Source: Flavobacteria bacterium GWA2_35_26
GTDB taxonomy: Bacteria; Bacteroidota; Bacteroidia; Flavobacteriales; Flavobacteriaceae
NCBI GenBank assembly: GCA_001800905.1
Contig: MGWH01000004.1
Span: 62,001 to 126,000, forward strand
Direction of reading: 5' to 3'
Length of the DNA stretch: 64,000 bases
The notes beneath the pieces were generated by a model that saw only the letters and a list, made by a program, of their open reading frames with translations, was not told the DNA's origin and ran no database searches. Both the position numbers and the translations under genes were made by a program. Positions 8,291-16,671 of this stretch are shown here, piece by piece (within the stretch, counting starts at the first letter, position 1; every line of letters begins with the position of its first letter).

Positions 8291-9637
8291 TTACTTTTTG
8301 ACGCTACGAACAATTCCGCCTAGCAACCCATTAAAATCAAATTCAGGATCTTCTTTGAGTCCCATTCTAACTATAACTAAATCATGACTTGGGAATATTG
8401 CGACCATTTGTCCTTGAAAACCACTGGCAAAATATAAATCCTTTGGCGCATCCGGAAAACGCCCACTAGCATTGAGCCAAAATTGACCTCCGTATTGTCC
8501 GTTTGATGTATTAGTTGGTGTGGCAACATATTTTGCCCAATTGGGTTTAAAAAGCTGTTCTCCGCCCCAATTTCCTTGGTGCAAATACAATAAGCCAAAC
8601 TTTGCCCAATCGCGGGTAGTAGCCCATCCGTAAGACGAACCCACATAATTGCCCATCATATCGGTTTCCACCAACATGGAGTGCATTCCAATTTTATCTA
8701 TTAAAGCGGAATACCAAAAATCCAAGTATTCTTGGTGGGTTTTGAATTGTTTTCTCAAAATGCCCGAAAGTAAATTAGTAGTTCCTGAGGAATAGTTCCA
8801 ATGCGTATTGGGTTGGAAAGCCAATGGTTTTTCAAGTTGCGAACGCGTCATGTCTTCGGCTTGAAACAACATTGACGTTACATCGGAAATCGCTCCGTAA
8901 TCTTCATTCCATTCCAATCCGGAATTCATGTGCAATAAATCGTTGGTGGTGATTTTTTTGCGTTCGTCTTTTGCCCATTCAGGAATAGGAGCGGCTTGAT
9001 AAATATTGTATTTACCTTGTTTTTCTAAGATTCCAAAAAGGGTAGCTGTGACACTTTTGGTCATGGACCAACCTAATATTTTGCTGTTTTTTGTAAATCC
9101 CGTATCGTATTGCTCGGCAATAATTTTGTCTTTGTAAATCACAATGACAGAACGCGTACGTTTGTTTTTTTGTCCTTTTTGGTCAAAAGCGTTGGCTACA
9201 GTTTGGTTCAATTGATCGTAATCGATATTGGAAAAAACCGTGTCTTTTTGTTCGGCATCACCGTAAGGATAAACTAAGTTAACTTTTGATCGATCTCTTT
9301 TTGGAACCAAATATGGTTTTGAAGTATCAAAATCATCGTTGATTAAAGTGGCCCCCAAGCCTTCACGATATATGGCTTTACGTTCTTTTAAACCTTTAAC
9401 CGAAGCTGTGGCAAACAGACCCGAGTCGTCGATAGTGTTTTGAGCCAAATCGATGAGGTCAATGTCGTTGTCGCCTTGTTCAATCATTTGTTTTGAACGA
9501 TGGTCTATAAAATGCCCAGAGGCAATACTTTTGGCAGAAAAACCAGAAATTAAATCGAGTTTCGGATAGGTAGTAAAACCAAAATACAACAGCCCGATAA
9601 CTGCTGCAATACCAATCAATTGGAGTGCTTTTTTCAT
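8291..9637 (-). CDS. Beta-lactamase-family (class C-like) serine hydrolase
   Basis: A 448-residue membrane-anchored hydrolase. It has one N-terminal membrane segment (about 6-22) and then the serine beta-lactamase/transpeptidase-like domain. SxxK is SMTK (Ser191-Lys194), followed by WNYSSGTTN (the YxS/YxN element) and a late ASGFQGQ stretch near the KTG region. Family members include esterases and D-amino-acid peptidases; the substrate is not visible. I took the start at 9637 because the 18 extra residues upstream would precede the membrane signal with no support. It lies opposite to, and between, the two suf blocks, so it breaks the suf gene order. Confidence 0.88.
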   Translation of the reverse strand: MKKALQLIGIAAVIGLLYFGFTTYPKLDLISGFSAKSIASGHFIDHRSKQMIEQGDNDIDLIDLAQNTIDDSGLFATASVKGLKERKAIYREGLGATLINDDFDTSKPYLVPKRDRSKVNLVYPYGDAEQKDTVFSNIDYDQLNQTVANAFDQKGQKNKRTRSVIVIYKDKIIAEQYDTGFTKNSKILGWSMTKSVTATLFGILEKQGKYNIYQAAPIPEWAKDERKKITTNDLLHMNSGLEWNEDYGAISDVTSMLFQAEDMTRSQLEKPLAFQPNTHWNYSSGTTNLLSGILRKQFKTHQEYLDFWYSALIDKIGMHSMLVETDMMGNYVGSSYGWATTRDWAKFGLLYLHQGNWGGEQLFKPNWAKYVATPTNTSNGQYGGQFWLNASGRFPDAPKDLYFASGFQGQMVAIFPSHDLVIVRMGLKEDPEFDFNGLLGGIVRSVKK

Positions 9638-9710
9638 TTGGAGTAATTTGAAATTGACGCAATGTAAATAAAAAAAGGGAATTATTTCCAACCGAAAAAG
9701 CAGTTGCCTA

Positions 9711-9788
9711 GTCTAGCCCCGATAGCAGCGGCATCCTTTTTGGACTTTAGGCCAAAAAGATAAAGCGAATAGCGGGACAAAACGCCTT
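9711..9788 (+). ncRNA. Conserved structured element resembling the flavo-1 RNA motif
   Basis: Between the hydrolase and sufS lies CCCCGATAGCAGCGGCATCC, then a TTTTTGG/CCAAAAA hairpin (about 9736-9757), then GATAAAGCGAATAGCGGGAC. The outer CCCG/CGGG pair, the GCGGCATCC block and the GATA-AGCG-ATAGCGGGA block recur widely between genes in flavobacteria, and I recall them as the flavo-1 candidate RNA. Whether it is a true ncRNA or a mobile palindromic repeat is not settled by this sequence, and the strand is assigned by that recollection. Confidence 0.5.
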
Positions 9789-9830
9789 TGAAAATCAAAA
9801 CATATGCTCCTAAAAACAAGCAAAATAATT

Positions 9831-9862
9831 TTGAAAAATCCACTGCAATTTTACTACTTTTG
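9831..9862 (+). promoter_or_regulatory. Promoter of sufS
   Basis: TTG at 9831-9833 and TACTTTTG at 9855-9862 are spaced 21 bases apart, a close match to the Bacteroidota TTG-N-TAnnTTTG promoter. The sufS start lies 22 bases further on. Confidence 0.8.
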
Positions 9863-9884
9863 TATTTAGAAAAATTCTAAATAA

Positions 9885-11099
9885 ATGTTTGACATTCAAA
9901 AAATAAGAGCCGATTTTCCGATACTTTCCAGACAAGTTAACGGAAAGCCGTTGGTGTATTTTGACAATGGGGCGACCACCCAAAAACCACAAGTGGTGAT
10001 TGACGCGATTGCAACCTATTATCAAGAAATCAATGCCAATATCCATCGCGGCGTACATACTTTGAGTCAGTTAGCTACCGATGCTTATGAAGTGTCACGA
10101 GCTAAAATCCAAAATCATATTAATGCCCAATTTGCTCATGAAGTGCTGTTTACTTCAGGAACGACTCATAGTGTGAATTTAGTTGCCAATGGATTTGCTT
10201 CGATTTTGAAAGCAGGTGATGAGGTGCTAGTTTCGGCTTTGGAACACCATAGCAATATTGTGCCTTGGCAAATGTTGTGTGAGAAAACCGGAGCGGTATT
10301 GAGAGTCATTCCTATGAATGAAAAAGGAGAATTGGTGATGGCCGAGTACGATCAATTGTTATCGGATAAAACGAAAATCGTAACCGTTAATCATATTTCT
10401 AATGCTTTGGGAACTATCAACCCGATTAAGTATATGATTGACAAAGCGCATCAATTTGGCGCTGCCGTTTTCATTGATGGTGCGCAAGCGGTTCCGCATT
10501 TGAAACCGAATGTACAGGAATTGGATTGTGATTTTTATGCTTTTTCAGGACATAAAATATGCGGACCAACAGGAACGGGAATTTTGTACGGAAAAGAAGC
10601 GTGGCTCAATAAATTACCGCCTTACCAAGGTGGTGGCGAAATGATTAAGGAAGTTACTTTTGAGAAAACAACTTATGCTGAATTGCCACATAAATTTGAA
10701 GCTGGAACACCCAATATTGCTGGCGGAATTGTGTTAGGAACAGCCGTAGATTATATGAATTCTGTTGGTTTTGATAACATTCAAAAACAAGAATTGGAAT
10801 TATTGAATTACGCCACCGAGCAGTTATTAGCCATTGAAGGATTAAAAATTTACGGAACAGCTAAAGAAAAAACTTCGGTGATTTCATTTAATATAGATGG
10901 GATTCATCCCTATGATATTGGAACGATTGTGGATAAATTAGGCATTGCCGTTAGAACAGGACACCATTGCGCACAACCGATTATGAATTTCTTTGAAATT
11001 CCGGGAACGATTCGCGCTTCGTTTGCATTTTACAATACCAAAGAAGAAATTGATAGCATGGTGGAAGCGGTGAAGAAAGCCAAAATGATGCTGTCTTAA
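9885..11099 (+). CDS. sufS: Cysteine desulfurase SufS
   Basis: This 404-residue PLP enzyme removes sulfur from cysteine and supplies it to the SUF scaffold through SufE. The PLP-binding lysine is Lys224 in FSGHKICGPTGTG. The active-site cysteine is Cys362 in RTGHHCAQPIM, the short-loop form typical of group II (SufS) desulfurases. AALEHHSNIVPW-like and HISNALGTINP stretches also fit. It heads the second suf block from its own promoter and is followed by a lipoprotein gene and sufE. Confidence 0.97.
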   Translation: MFDIQKIRADFPILSRQVNGKPLVYFDNGATTQKPQVVIDAIATYYQEINANIHRGVHTLSQLATDAYEVSRAKIQNHINAQFAHEVLFTSGTTHSVNLVANGFASILKAGDEVLVSALEHHSNIVPWQMLCEKTGAVLRVIPMNEKGELVMAEYDQLLSDKTKIVTVNHISNALGTINPIKYMIDKAHQFGAAVFIDGAQAVPHLKPNVQELDCDFYAFSGHKICGPTGTGILYGKEAWLNKLPPYQGGGEMIKEVTFEKTTYAELPHKFEAGTPNIAGGIVLGTAVDYMNSVGFDNIQKQELELLNYATEQLLAIEGLKIYGTAKEKTSVISFNIDGIHPYDIGTIVDKLGIAVRTGHHCAQPIMNFFEIPGTIRASFAFYNTKEEIDSMVEAVKKAKMMLS

Positions 11100-11111
11100 T
11101 TTGACACAAAA

Positions 11112-11534
11112 ATGAAAAAGACGATCGTTTTGTTGTTGACCCTTTTGTTTTTTGCGGCATGCGCAGGACAAAAAAGGACTGAAGACAATTCGATTAAATT
11201 GGAATATAAAGCGTATTCAAGAGGTTTTTACCAAATGATTCGAGTAGAAAACCAAACGGTTTTTGTAACGAAAAGCAGGGAAGGCCAGCCAGAAGTAATG
11301 AAGCTTTCTACGAATGATTGGAATGATTTACAATTGATGGTTCAAGAATTGGATCTAGTATCTTTGCCCAATTGGAAAGCACCTACTGACAAACGGTTGT
11401 TTGATGGTGCGGCTTCTGCCAATTTGAAAATAACAAAACAAGGAAAAACAGTCGAATCCCCAAGTTTTGATCACGGCTATCCGCCTGTAGCAATTGAAAA
11501 AATAGTGAATAAAATGCTTTCTTTTGTAAAGTAA
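11112..11534 (+). CDS. Small lipoprotein of unknown function
   Basis: A 140-residue protein with a lipoprotein signal peptide (FFAACAGQ, lipid cysteine at about residue 17). The rest is a small beta-rich domain with GFYQMIRVENQTVFVTKSRE and DKRLFDGAASANLKITKQGK. I do not recognise a named family, though similar proteins sit next to sufE in other flavobacteria as I recall. It lies 12 bases after sufS and 15 before sufE, so it is translated from the same transcript. Its envelope location makes a direct role in Fe-S assembly unlikely. Confidence 0.8.
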   Translation: MKKTIVLLLTLLFFAACAGQKRTEDNSIKLEYKAYSRGFYQMIRVENQTVFVTKSREGQPEVMKLSTNDWNDLQLMVQELDLVSLPNWKAPTDKRLFDGAASANLKITKQGKTVESPSFDHGYPPVAIEKIVNKMLSFVK

Positions 11535-11549
11535 AAAAGCAAAAACGAT

Positions 11550-11969
11550 ATGACAATTAAAGAAATACAAGACGAGATAATTGACGAATTCGCGATGTTT
11601 GACGACTGGATGCAACGGTACGAATACATCATTGAATTGGGAAAAAACCTCCCTTTAATCAAAGAAGAATTTAAAACGGAAGAGAATATTATCAAAGGCT
11701 GCCAGTCTAAAGTGTGGTTGCAGGGCGAACAACAAGGCGACACCGTTGCTTTTACAGCCGATAGCGATGCGATACTAACCAAAGGAATTATCGCTATTTT
11801 GATTCGCGTTTTTTCCAATCAAAAACCAGCGGATATCTTGGAAGCCGATATGGATTTTATAGATGCTATTGGATTAAAAGAGCATTTGTCGCCTACTCGC
11901 GCTAACGGACTGGTTTCGATGATTAAAAATATTAAAATGTATGCTTTGGCATTCCACTCAAAAAAATGA
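11550..11969 (+). CDS. sufE: Sulfur acceptor SufE
   Basis: A 139-residue SufE-family protein that takes the persulfide from SufS. The acceptor cysteine is Cys51 in IIKGCQSKVW, the conserved SufE site. IGLKEHLSPTRANGL is the usual C-terminal signature. It is cytoplasmic. It is followed by a GxxExxY insertion before the sufT-like gene. Confidence 0.95.
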   Translation: MTIKEIQDEIIDEFAMFDDWMQRYEYIIELGKNLPLIKEEFKTEENIIKGCQSKVWLQGEQQGDTVAFTADSDAILTKGIIAILIRVFSNQKPADILEADMDFIDAIGLKEHLSPTRANGLVSMIKNIKMYALAFHSKK

Positions 11970-11975
11970 TTTCAA

Positions 11976-12000
11976 CATATAAGCCATATAAGTTTTTTAG
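11976..12000 (+). repeat. Left inverted repeat of the GxxExxY insertion
   Basis: CATATAAGCCATATAAGT starts seven bases after the sufE stop and continues into a T-run. It holds two tandem CATATAAG units 10 bases apart. The reverse complement of 12497-12517 matches it in 17 of 19 positions. Confidence 0.75.
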
Positions 12001-12067
12001 TTAATTTTTAAGACAAATAAGTCTTTTAAAATTTAAGCACGATTAGATTTATAAATTTTTTATAATT

Positions 12068-12481
12068 ATGAATATAACCAGAACTTATCTTAAGGATTTA
12101 GTTTACCAAGTAAATGGTGCGGCTATAGAAGTTCATAAAAATTTAGGGCCCGGGCTTTTGGAGAGTGTATATCATCAATGTCTTAAAAAAGAATTAGAAT
12201 TACGAAATATAAAATATTCATCTGAGTTTTTGATTCCATTGTATTACAAAAGTTATGAATTAGAATCAAAACTAAGATGTGACTTGTTTGTTGAAAGCAC
12301 ACTTGTTGTTGAACTAAAATCGGTTGCTGAAATAAATCCCATTTTCGAAGCACAATTGCTTACTTATATGAACTTATTAAATGCTCCAATCGGGTTGTTA
12401 ATTAATTTTAATGTGAAAAACATCTATTACGAGGGACAAAAAACTATTGTTAACGAACTATACAGAAGATTAGAAGATTAA
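12068..12481 (+). CDS. GxxExxY family protein
   Basis: A 137-residue protein with the family signature GPGLLESVYHQCLKKEL (GxxExxY: Gly-Leu-Leu-Glu-Ser-Val-Tyr), followed by CDLFVESTLVVELKSV, whose D...ELK arrangement resembles a PD-(D/E)xK nuclease core, and INFNVKNI near the end. Its function is unknown; the nuclease-like reading is an inference from the motif. Like the four-helix-bundle gene 6 kb upstream it sits between suf genes within its own inverted repeats, which suggests insertion rather than a role in the pathway. Confidence 0.87.
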   Translation: MNITRTYLKDLVYQVNGAAIEVHKNLGPGLLESVYHQCLKKELELRNIKYSSEFLIPLYYKSYELESKLRCDLFVESTLVVELKSVAEINPIFEAQLLTYMNLLNAPIGLLINFNVKNIYYEGQKTIVNELYRRLED

Positions 12482-12496
12482 ATAATAACAAGTAAT

Positions 12497-12517
12497 ACTT
12501 ATATGACTTATATGGTC
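12497..12517 (+). repeat. Right inverted repeat of the GxxExxY insertion
   Basis: ACTTATATGACTTATATGG is the inverted partner of the repeat at 11976 and again holds two tandem CTTATATG units. It ends 15 bases before the start of the DUF59 gene. Confidence 0.75.
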
Positions 12518-12531
12518 AAAAAATAAAAATT

Positions 12532-12855
12532 ATGACACAAGAAATAGACACTAACGAATTAGGAGAAGCGATTGTAAAAAAATTAAAAACAATTTACGAT
12601 CCAGAAATCCCAGTTGATATTTACGAATTAGGTTTGATTTACGATGTAATGGTAAATACCGATTATGAAGTAAAAATCTTAATGACTTTAACTTCTCCGA
12701 ACTGCCCTGTAGCCGAAAGTTTGCCAAGAGAAGTAGAAGAAAAAGTGAAGTCAATTGAAAACGTTAAATCGGCCGATGTTGAGATTACTTTTGATCCGCC
12801 TTGGAGTAAAGATTTGATGAGCGAAGAAGCAAAATTAGAGTTGGGAATGCTGTAG
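12532..12855 (+). CDS. sufT: DUF59/MIP18-family Fe-S assembly factor (SufT-like)
   Basis: A 107-residue protein of the MIP18/DUF59 family with DPEIPVDIYELGLIYDV near the N-terminus and the conserved cysteine Cys58 in LTSPNCPVAESLP, then VEITFDPPWSKDLMSEEA. SufT-type members help in Fe-S cluster maturation or delivery. The placement after sufE and before a DUF2480 gene is the usual flavobacterial suf order once the GxxExxY insertion is removed. Confidence 0.92.
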   Translation: MTQEIDTNELGEAIVKKLKTIYDPEIPVDIYELGLIYDVMVNTDYEVKILMTLTSPNCPVAESLPREVEEKVKSIENVKSADVEITFDPPWSKDLMSEEAKLELGML

Positions 12856-12862
12856 TAAAAAG

Positions 12863-12915
12863 TGTTCAGTAATCAGTTTTTAGTGTTCAGTTAAAGACTA
12901 AACAATAAATTCAGT
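12863..12915 (+). repeat. Short AGTGTTCAGT tandem tract
   Basis: AGTGTTCAGT appears twice (about 12862 and 12882), with CAGT recurring between and again just before the next start codon. Similar CAGT-rich tracts flank hitchhiker genes in related genomes as I recall, so it may be the scar of a lost insertion; that part is a guess. Confidence 0.35.
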
Positions 12916-13422
12916 ATGGAAGAAATTATCAATAAAGTCGCTCAAAGTTCGTTAGTCGTTTTCGATTTAGAAGATTACTATCCAGACGAACATGTGGTCA
13001 ATTTGGATGTTTCGCAATGGTTGGCCGAAGGATTTATCTTGAGAGAAACCGATTTCAGAGCCCAATTAAAAGAGTACGATTGGTCTCCATTTGAAGATAA
13101 ATACGTGGCTTTGTATTGTGCAACTGATGCGATATTGCCGGCTTGGGCGTTTGCTTTAATAACGGTTCATTTAGCACCATTTGCTTTAAAAATCATTCAT
13201 GGATCTAAAGAATCAGCCATTATTGAATGGTACCAAGACATTTTAAACAAACTCGATTATACAGACTATTTTGAAAAACCAGTTATTTTGAAAGGATGTT
13301 CCCAAAAAGCGGTTCCAAATCAAGTGTATACTTTGGCAATTCAAAAATTGATCAAAGTATCTAAAAGTGTGATGTTTGGTGAAGCTTGTTCGGCGGTTCC
13401 GCTGTATAAGGCTAAAAAATAA
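12916..13422 (+). CDS. DUF2480 family protein
   Basis: A 168-residue cytoplasmic protein that fits the DUF2480 family regularly found at the end of the suf cluster in Bacteroidota. Recognisable stretches are VVFDLEDYYPDEHVVNLDVSQWL, ILREKDFR-like LRETDFRAQLKEYDW, and KGCSQKAVP with a conserved cysteine near the C-terminus. The function is unknown, but the constant suf neighbourhood suggests a role in Fe-S metabolism. A strong terminator follows at once. Confidence 0.85.
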   Translation: MEEIINKVAQSSLVVFDLEDYYPDEHVVNLDVSQWLAEGFILRETDFRAQLKEYDWSPFEDKYVALYCATDAILPAWAFALITVHLAPFALKIIHGSKESAIIEWYQDILNKLDYTDYFEKPVILKGCSQKAVPNQVYTLAIQKLIKVSKSVMFGEACSAVPLYKAKK

Positions 13423-13440
13423 GAAGTAAAAAATATAAAA

Positions 13441-13475
13441 AAAGCCCTTTTGATTTTTCAAAAGGGCTTTTTTTA
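13441..13475. terminator. Bidirectional intrinsic terminator at the end of the suf block
   Basis: Stem AAAGCCCTTTT / AAAAGGGCTTT (13441-13451 and 13460-13470), loop GATTTTTC, then T-run on the plus strand and A-run before it, serving both the DUF2480 gene and the convergent hflX. Confidence 0.9.
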
Positions 13476-14699
13476 TTCTTCTTTTTCGATAGCATCTTTG
13501 TAATCGGGATACAAGAATTTGTTGTAAGGGAAACGAGTAATGTGTATTTGTCGAACTGCTTCATATACTCGCTCTCTAAACTCCTCAAAATTTTCTTTTT
13601 GAGTAGCCGAAATAAACAAGGCATTTTGTTCTCCTAATCGGTTCATCCAAGTGGATTTCCATTCGTCTAATGTATAATGCCGTGTTGTTTTTTCAGTAAT
13701 TAAATCGTCTTCGTCAATCGTCAAATGTTGGTACGAATCAATTTTATTGAATACCATGATTACCGGCTTGTCATTGGCCTTGATGTCCTGTAAAATTTGG
13801 TTTACCGCTTCAATATGATCTTCAAAATCAGGGTGCGAAATATCTACAATATGCAATAACAAATCGGCTTCACGCACCTCATCCAATGTACTTTTGAATG
13901 AATCTACGAGTTGCGTTGGTAATTTTCGAATAAATCCTACCGTGTCTGAAAGTAGGAAAGGCAAGTTTTTGATGACCACTTTACGAACGGTAGTGTCCAA
14001 TGTGGCAAACAATTTATTTTCTACGAATACTTCGCTTTTTCCCACCGCATTCATCAAAGTGGATTTCCCAACATTGGTATAACCCACCAAAGCCACACGT
14101 ACCATAGCGCCACGGTTGCTTCGTTGCACGCCCATTTGTTTGTCAATGGTTTTGATTTTGTCTTTCAAAAGGGAAATACGATCACGAACAATACGACGGT
14201 CAGTTTCAATTTCAGTTTCCCCAGGACCACGCATTCCGATACCTCCTTTTTGACGTTCCAGGTGTGTCCAAAGTCCTGATAAACGAGGCAATAAATAAAT
14301 ACATTGTGCTAGTTCTACCTGTGTTCTCGCATAGGAAGTTTCGGCTCGTTGCGCAAAAATGTCTAAGATCAAATTGGTTCGATCTAGAATTTTACAATCT
14401 ATAATTCTAGAGACATTTTTTTGTTGTGAGGGCGTTAATTCGTCGTCAAAAATTACGGTTGAAATTTCGTTTTCTTTGACATACAAATTGATTTCGTCTA
14501 TTTTTCCGGTACCCAAAAAAGTTTTTGGATTGGGCTTGTCCATTTTTTGCCAAAAACGCTTCACCACTTGTCCTCCAGCTGTAAAGGTTAAAAACTCTAA
14601 TTCGTCTAAATATTCCGTTAATTTATCCTCGGATTGGTTCTGAGTAACAATCCCAACGATGGCGGTTTTTTCGAAATTTAATACTTCTTTTTCTAGCAT
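13473..14699 (-). CDS. hflX: GTPase HflX
   Basis: A 408-residue TRAFAC-class GTPase that binds the large ribosomal subunit and rescues or splits stalled ribosomes. The N-terminal HflX domain is followed by the glycine-rich GGIGMRGPGETEIETDRR linker (152-169). G1 is GYTNVGKS (206-213), G3 is DTVGF and G4 is NKID. The length is near that of the bacterial family. It is cytoplasmic and stands as a single reverse-strand gene. Confidence 0.95.
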   Translation of the reverse strand: MLEKEVLNFEKTAIVGIVTQNQSEDKLTEYLDELEFLTFTAGGQVVKRFWQKMDKPNPKTFLGTGKIDEINLYVKENEISTVIFDDELTPSQQKNVSRIIDCKILDRTNLILDIFAQRAETSYARTQVELAQCIYLLPRLSGLWTHLERQKGGIGMRGPGETEIETDRRIVRDRISLLKDKIKTIDKQMGVQRSNRGAMVRVALVGYTNVGKSTLMNAVGKSEVFVENKLFATLDTTVRKVVIKNLPFLLSDTVGFIRKLPTQLVDSFKSTLDEVREADLLLHIVDISHPDFEDHIEAVNQILQDIKANDKPVIMVFNKIDSYQHLTIDEDDLITEKTTRHYTLDEWKSTWMNRLGEQNALFISATQKENFEEFRERVYEAVRQIHITRFPYNKFLYPDYKDAIEKEE

Positions 14700-14821
14700 A
14701 ACTTTGAATGAGCGACAAATTTAATCATTTGCTTTTACTTATTCCGTTAAATCTGCACCGTATCGGTTTTAAAATGAAACATCGATTTGTATTGAAAACA
14801 GGGCCGCTTAGATTGTATTAA

Positions 14822-15250
14822 TTAATTGTATTTTGGATCGTAATCCACCATCCATTCGATGCCATATTTATCTCTAAACATTCCGAAATAGGAACCCCAA
14901 GGACTGTCGCCAATCGGCATTTCAACTGATCCTCCTACTGAAAGTCCGTTGAAAATGTGATCTGCTTCTTCTTTGCTTATGGCGCTGATTGCTATTTTGC
15001 TTCTGTTTTCGTTTTCATTGGTTTTTCCTAATATTTCAGGAACATCATTGCCCATTAAAACCGAAGTGCCAATTGGCAAGGCAATGTGCATTATTTTGTT
15101 GGCTTCATGTTCTGCTACAGGAAAATCGGGACTCGCCAAGGCAGAGAAACGCATGACCATGGCGAATTCTCCACCAAAAACAGATTTATAAAAAGTAAAC
15201 GCTTCTTCGGCATTGCCATTGAAGTTGATATGAGGATTGATTTTTGCCAT
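14822..15250 (-). CDS. VOC-superfamily (PhnB/glyoxalase-like) protein
   Basis: A 142-residue protein of the PhnB-like vicinal-oxygen-chelate group: INPHINFNGNAEEAFTFYKSVFGGEF at the N-terminus and WGSYFGMFRDKYGIEWMVDYD at the C-terminus are hallmarks. These proteins form paired beta-alpha-beta-beta-beta modules, often metal-binding or ligand-binding, with mostly unknown substrates. No signal peptide. Single reverse-strand gene. Confidence 0.88.
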   Translation of the reverse strand: MAKINPHINFNGNAEEAFTFYKSVFGGEFAMVMRFSALASPDFPVAEHEANKIMHIALPIGTSVLMGNDVPEILGKTNENENRSKIAISAISKEEADHIFNGLSVGGSVEMPIGDSPWGSYFGMFRDKYGIEWMVDYDPKYN

Positions 15251-15299
15251 GTGTATTGATTAAAGATTGAATACCAAAAATAATAAATTTCAGGACGGT

Positions 15300-16661
15300 T
15301 TATTGTTTATCTCCATAAATCTGCACATCGTCAATTTGAAAAGCCCCGTCAAGAGTTACCGTTTTTCCAGAACCCGTGTAGCGAAATGCAATATTGACTT
15401 TGCCCGTGAACGAAGACAAGTCAATTCCGCCTGAACCCACAAATTGATACCAAGGCGTGGCTTGCAAAGGTAATTTTGCTTTAAGCGGAATCCAGGTTGC
15501 GGTTGCCACATTTATTCCGTCAAAATCATTTGAAATAAAGAGGTCTAATGCGTTTAATGGCGAATCAACATCCAAGTGGTGTTGTGCTGCGCGGAACGTT
15601 AATAGTTCGTTCTTGTATTCGTCTAAATCAATTTTGGGAGTGATTAACCAGCCAATATTGGAAGTTACTTTGGTTCCACTAATAGCATATTCGGCACAAC
15701 CATTGCCGGAAAAAACAGCGCCTTGCCAGTACAAACTCCCTGCTTGAACACTATTGATCCAGCCTGCTAAGTTGATGTTGGTATTATTTTCGATAGTTTC
15801 AAAATTTTCAATAAAAAAAGGAGAACTACGTTTACCGTTTAAATTGACGTCTTTTTCAGAGCGAGCTACCAATTGATAATCGGTTCCGTATTTTGTCAAA
15901 ATTCCCTTTACCGTTCCGCTGCCAACAGGAATTTCTTTGGTTGAAAAATCTGCAAAACTACTCGTTCTAAAATAGATTTTGTTGCCTAATTTATCTTCTA
16001 AATTCCAGTTAGTACCCCCACCGACATCATTGCTACTTTCATAATAATGCCTTCCCATAGTGTCGGCAGAAAATTGTACATCGGTTACTTCCACCAAGGT
16101 ATTGAGGTAGGAATCGTTCATCAATTCACCTATTGTAATCTCTTTGATTAATGCGGCTTCGCTCAGTTGGGTGCAAGAGGCAATGAGCACATTTTTATAT
16201 ACATTTTGCGAAAGCCGGCCCACTCCTCCTTCGTTAAATGAACTGACATAAATGTTGCCAATACGCAAACCGCCATAATAAATATCCGTGTATTGATCTT
16301 TAAGTTTTATGTACACTTTGTTTCCTAAGCGGTAATCAATGTAGGTATTACTTACATCAACCGGCACACTAAATCCAATGGCCGGTTGTGTGGTAGTTGC
16401 CAATGTTTGAAACGAAATGGTTTTGAAGAAGTTGCCATTCTCGTCAGTCGACACCACATAAGCCTCAATAATATCATCGTATTTGTACTGTGTTACAATC
16501 GCATCGGCAGCATCACGAACCTGGGCTACGGTCCGGTTTACGGTAAGATAAGGCTGGTTGCATTCTAAGGGAGGAAGTGCTGGTTCCTCTTGTATACAAC
16601 TTGTAAAAAGCAATACCAATACAACACAAAATCGGGGGTTTAAAAATCGAAGTTTCATCAT
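15300..16661 (-). CDS. DUF5689-domain lipoprotein
   Basis: A 453-residue surface or periplasmic lipoprotein (signal MMKLRFLNPRFCVVLVLLFTSC, lipid cysteine after LLFTS). The N-terminal half (VRDAADAIVTQYKYDDIIEAYVVSTDENGNFFKTI) is the DUF5689 OB-like domain of Bacteroidota; the C-terminal part (about 310-453) is a jelly-roll or galactose-binding-like domain ending with AFRYTGSGKTVTLDGAFQIDDVQI. I took the start at 16661 because the 47 residues upstream lie inside the preceding TonB-receptor gene and lack a signal. It follows that receptor by 10 bases, so the two are an operon and probably act together at the outer membrane on an unknown ligand. Confidence 0.82.
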   Translation of the reverse strand: MMKLRFLNPRFCVVLVLLFTSCIQEEPALPPLECNQPYLTVNRTVAQVRDAADAIVTQYKYDDIIEAYVVSTDENGNFFKTISFQTLATTTQPAIGFSVPVDVSNTYIDYRLGNKVYIKLKDQYTDIYYGGLRIGNIYVSSFNEGGVGRLSQNVYKNVLIASCTQLSEAALIKEITIGELMNDSYLNTLVEVTDVQFSADTMGRHYYESSNDVGGGTNWNLEDKLGNKIYFRTSSFADFSTKEIPVGSGTVKGILTKYGTDYQLVARSEKDVNLNGKRSSPFFIENFETIENNTNINLAGWINSVQAGSLYWQGAVFSGNGCAEYAISGTKVTSNIGWLITPKIDLDEYKNELLTFRAAQHHLDVDSPLNALDLFISNDFDGINVATATWIPLKAKLPLQATPWYQFVGSGGIDLSSFTGKVNIAFRYTGSGKTVTLDGAFQIDDVQIYGDKQ

Positions 16662-16671
16662 AATTTGGGAT

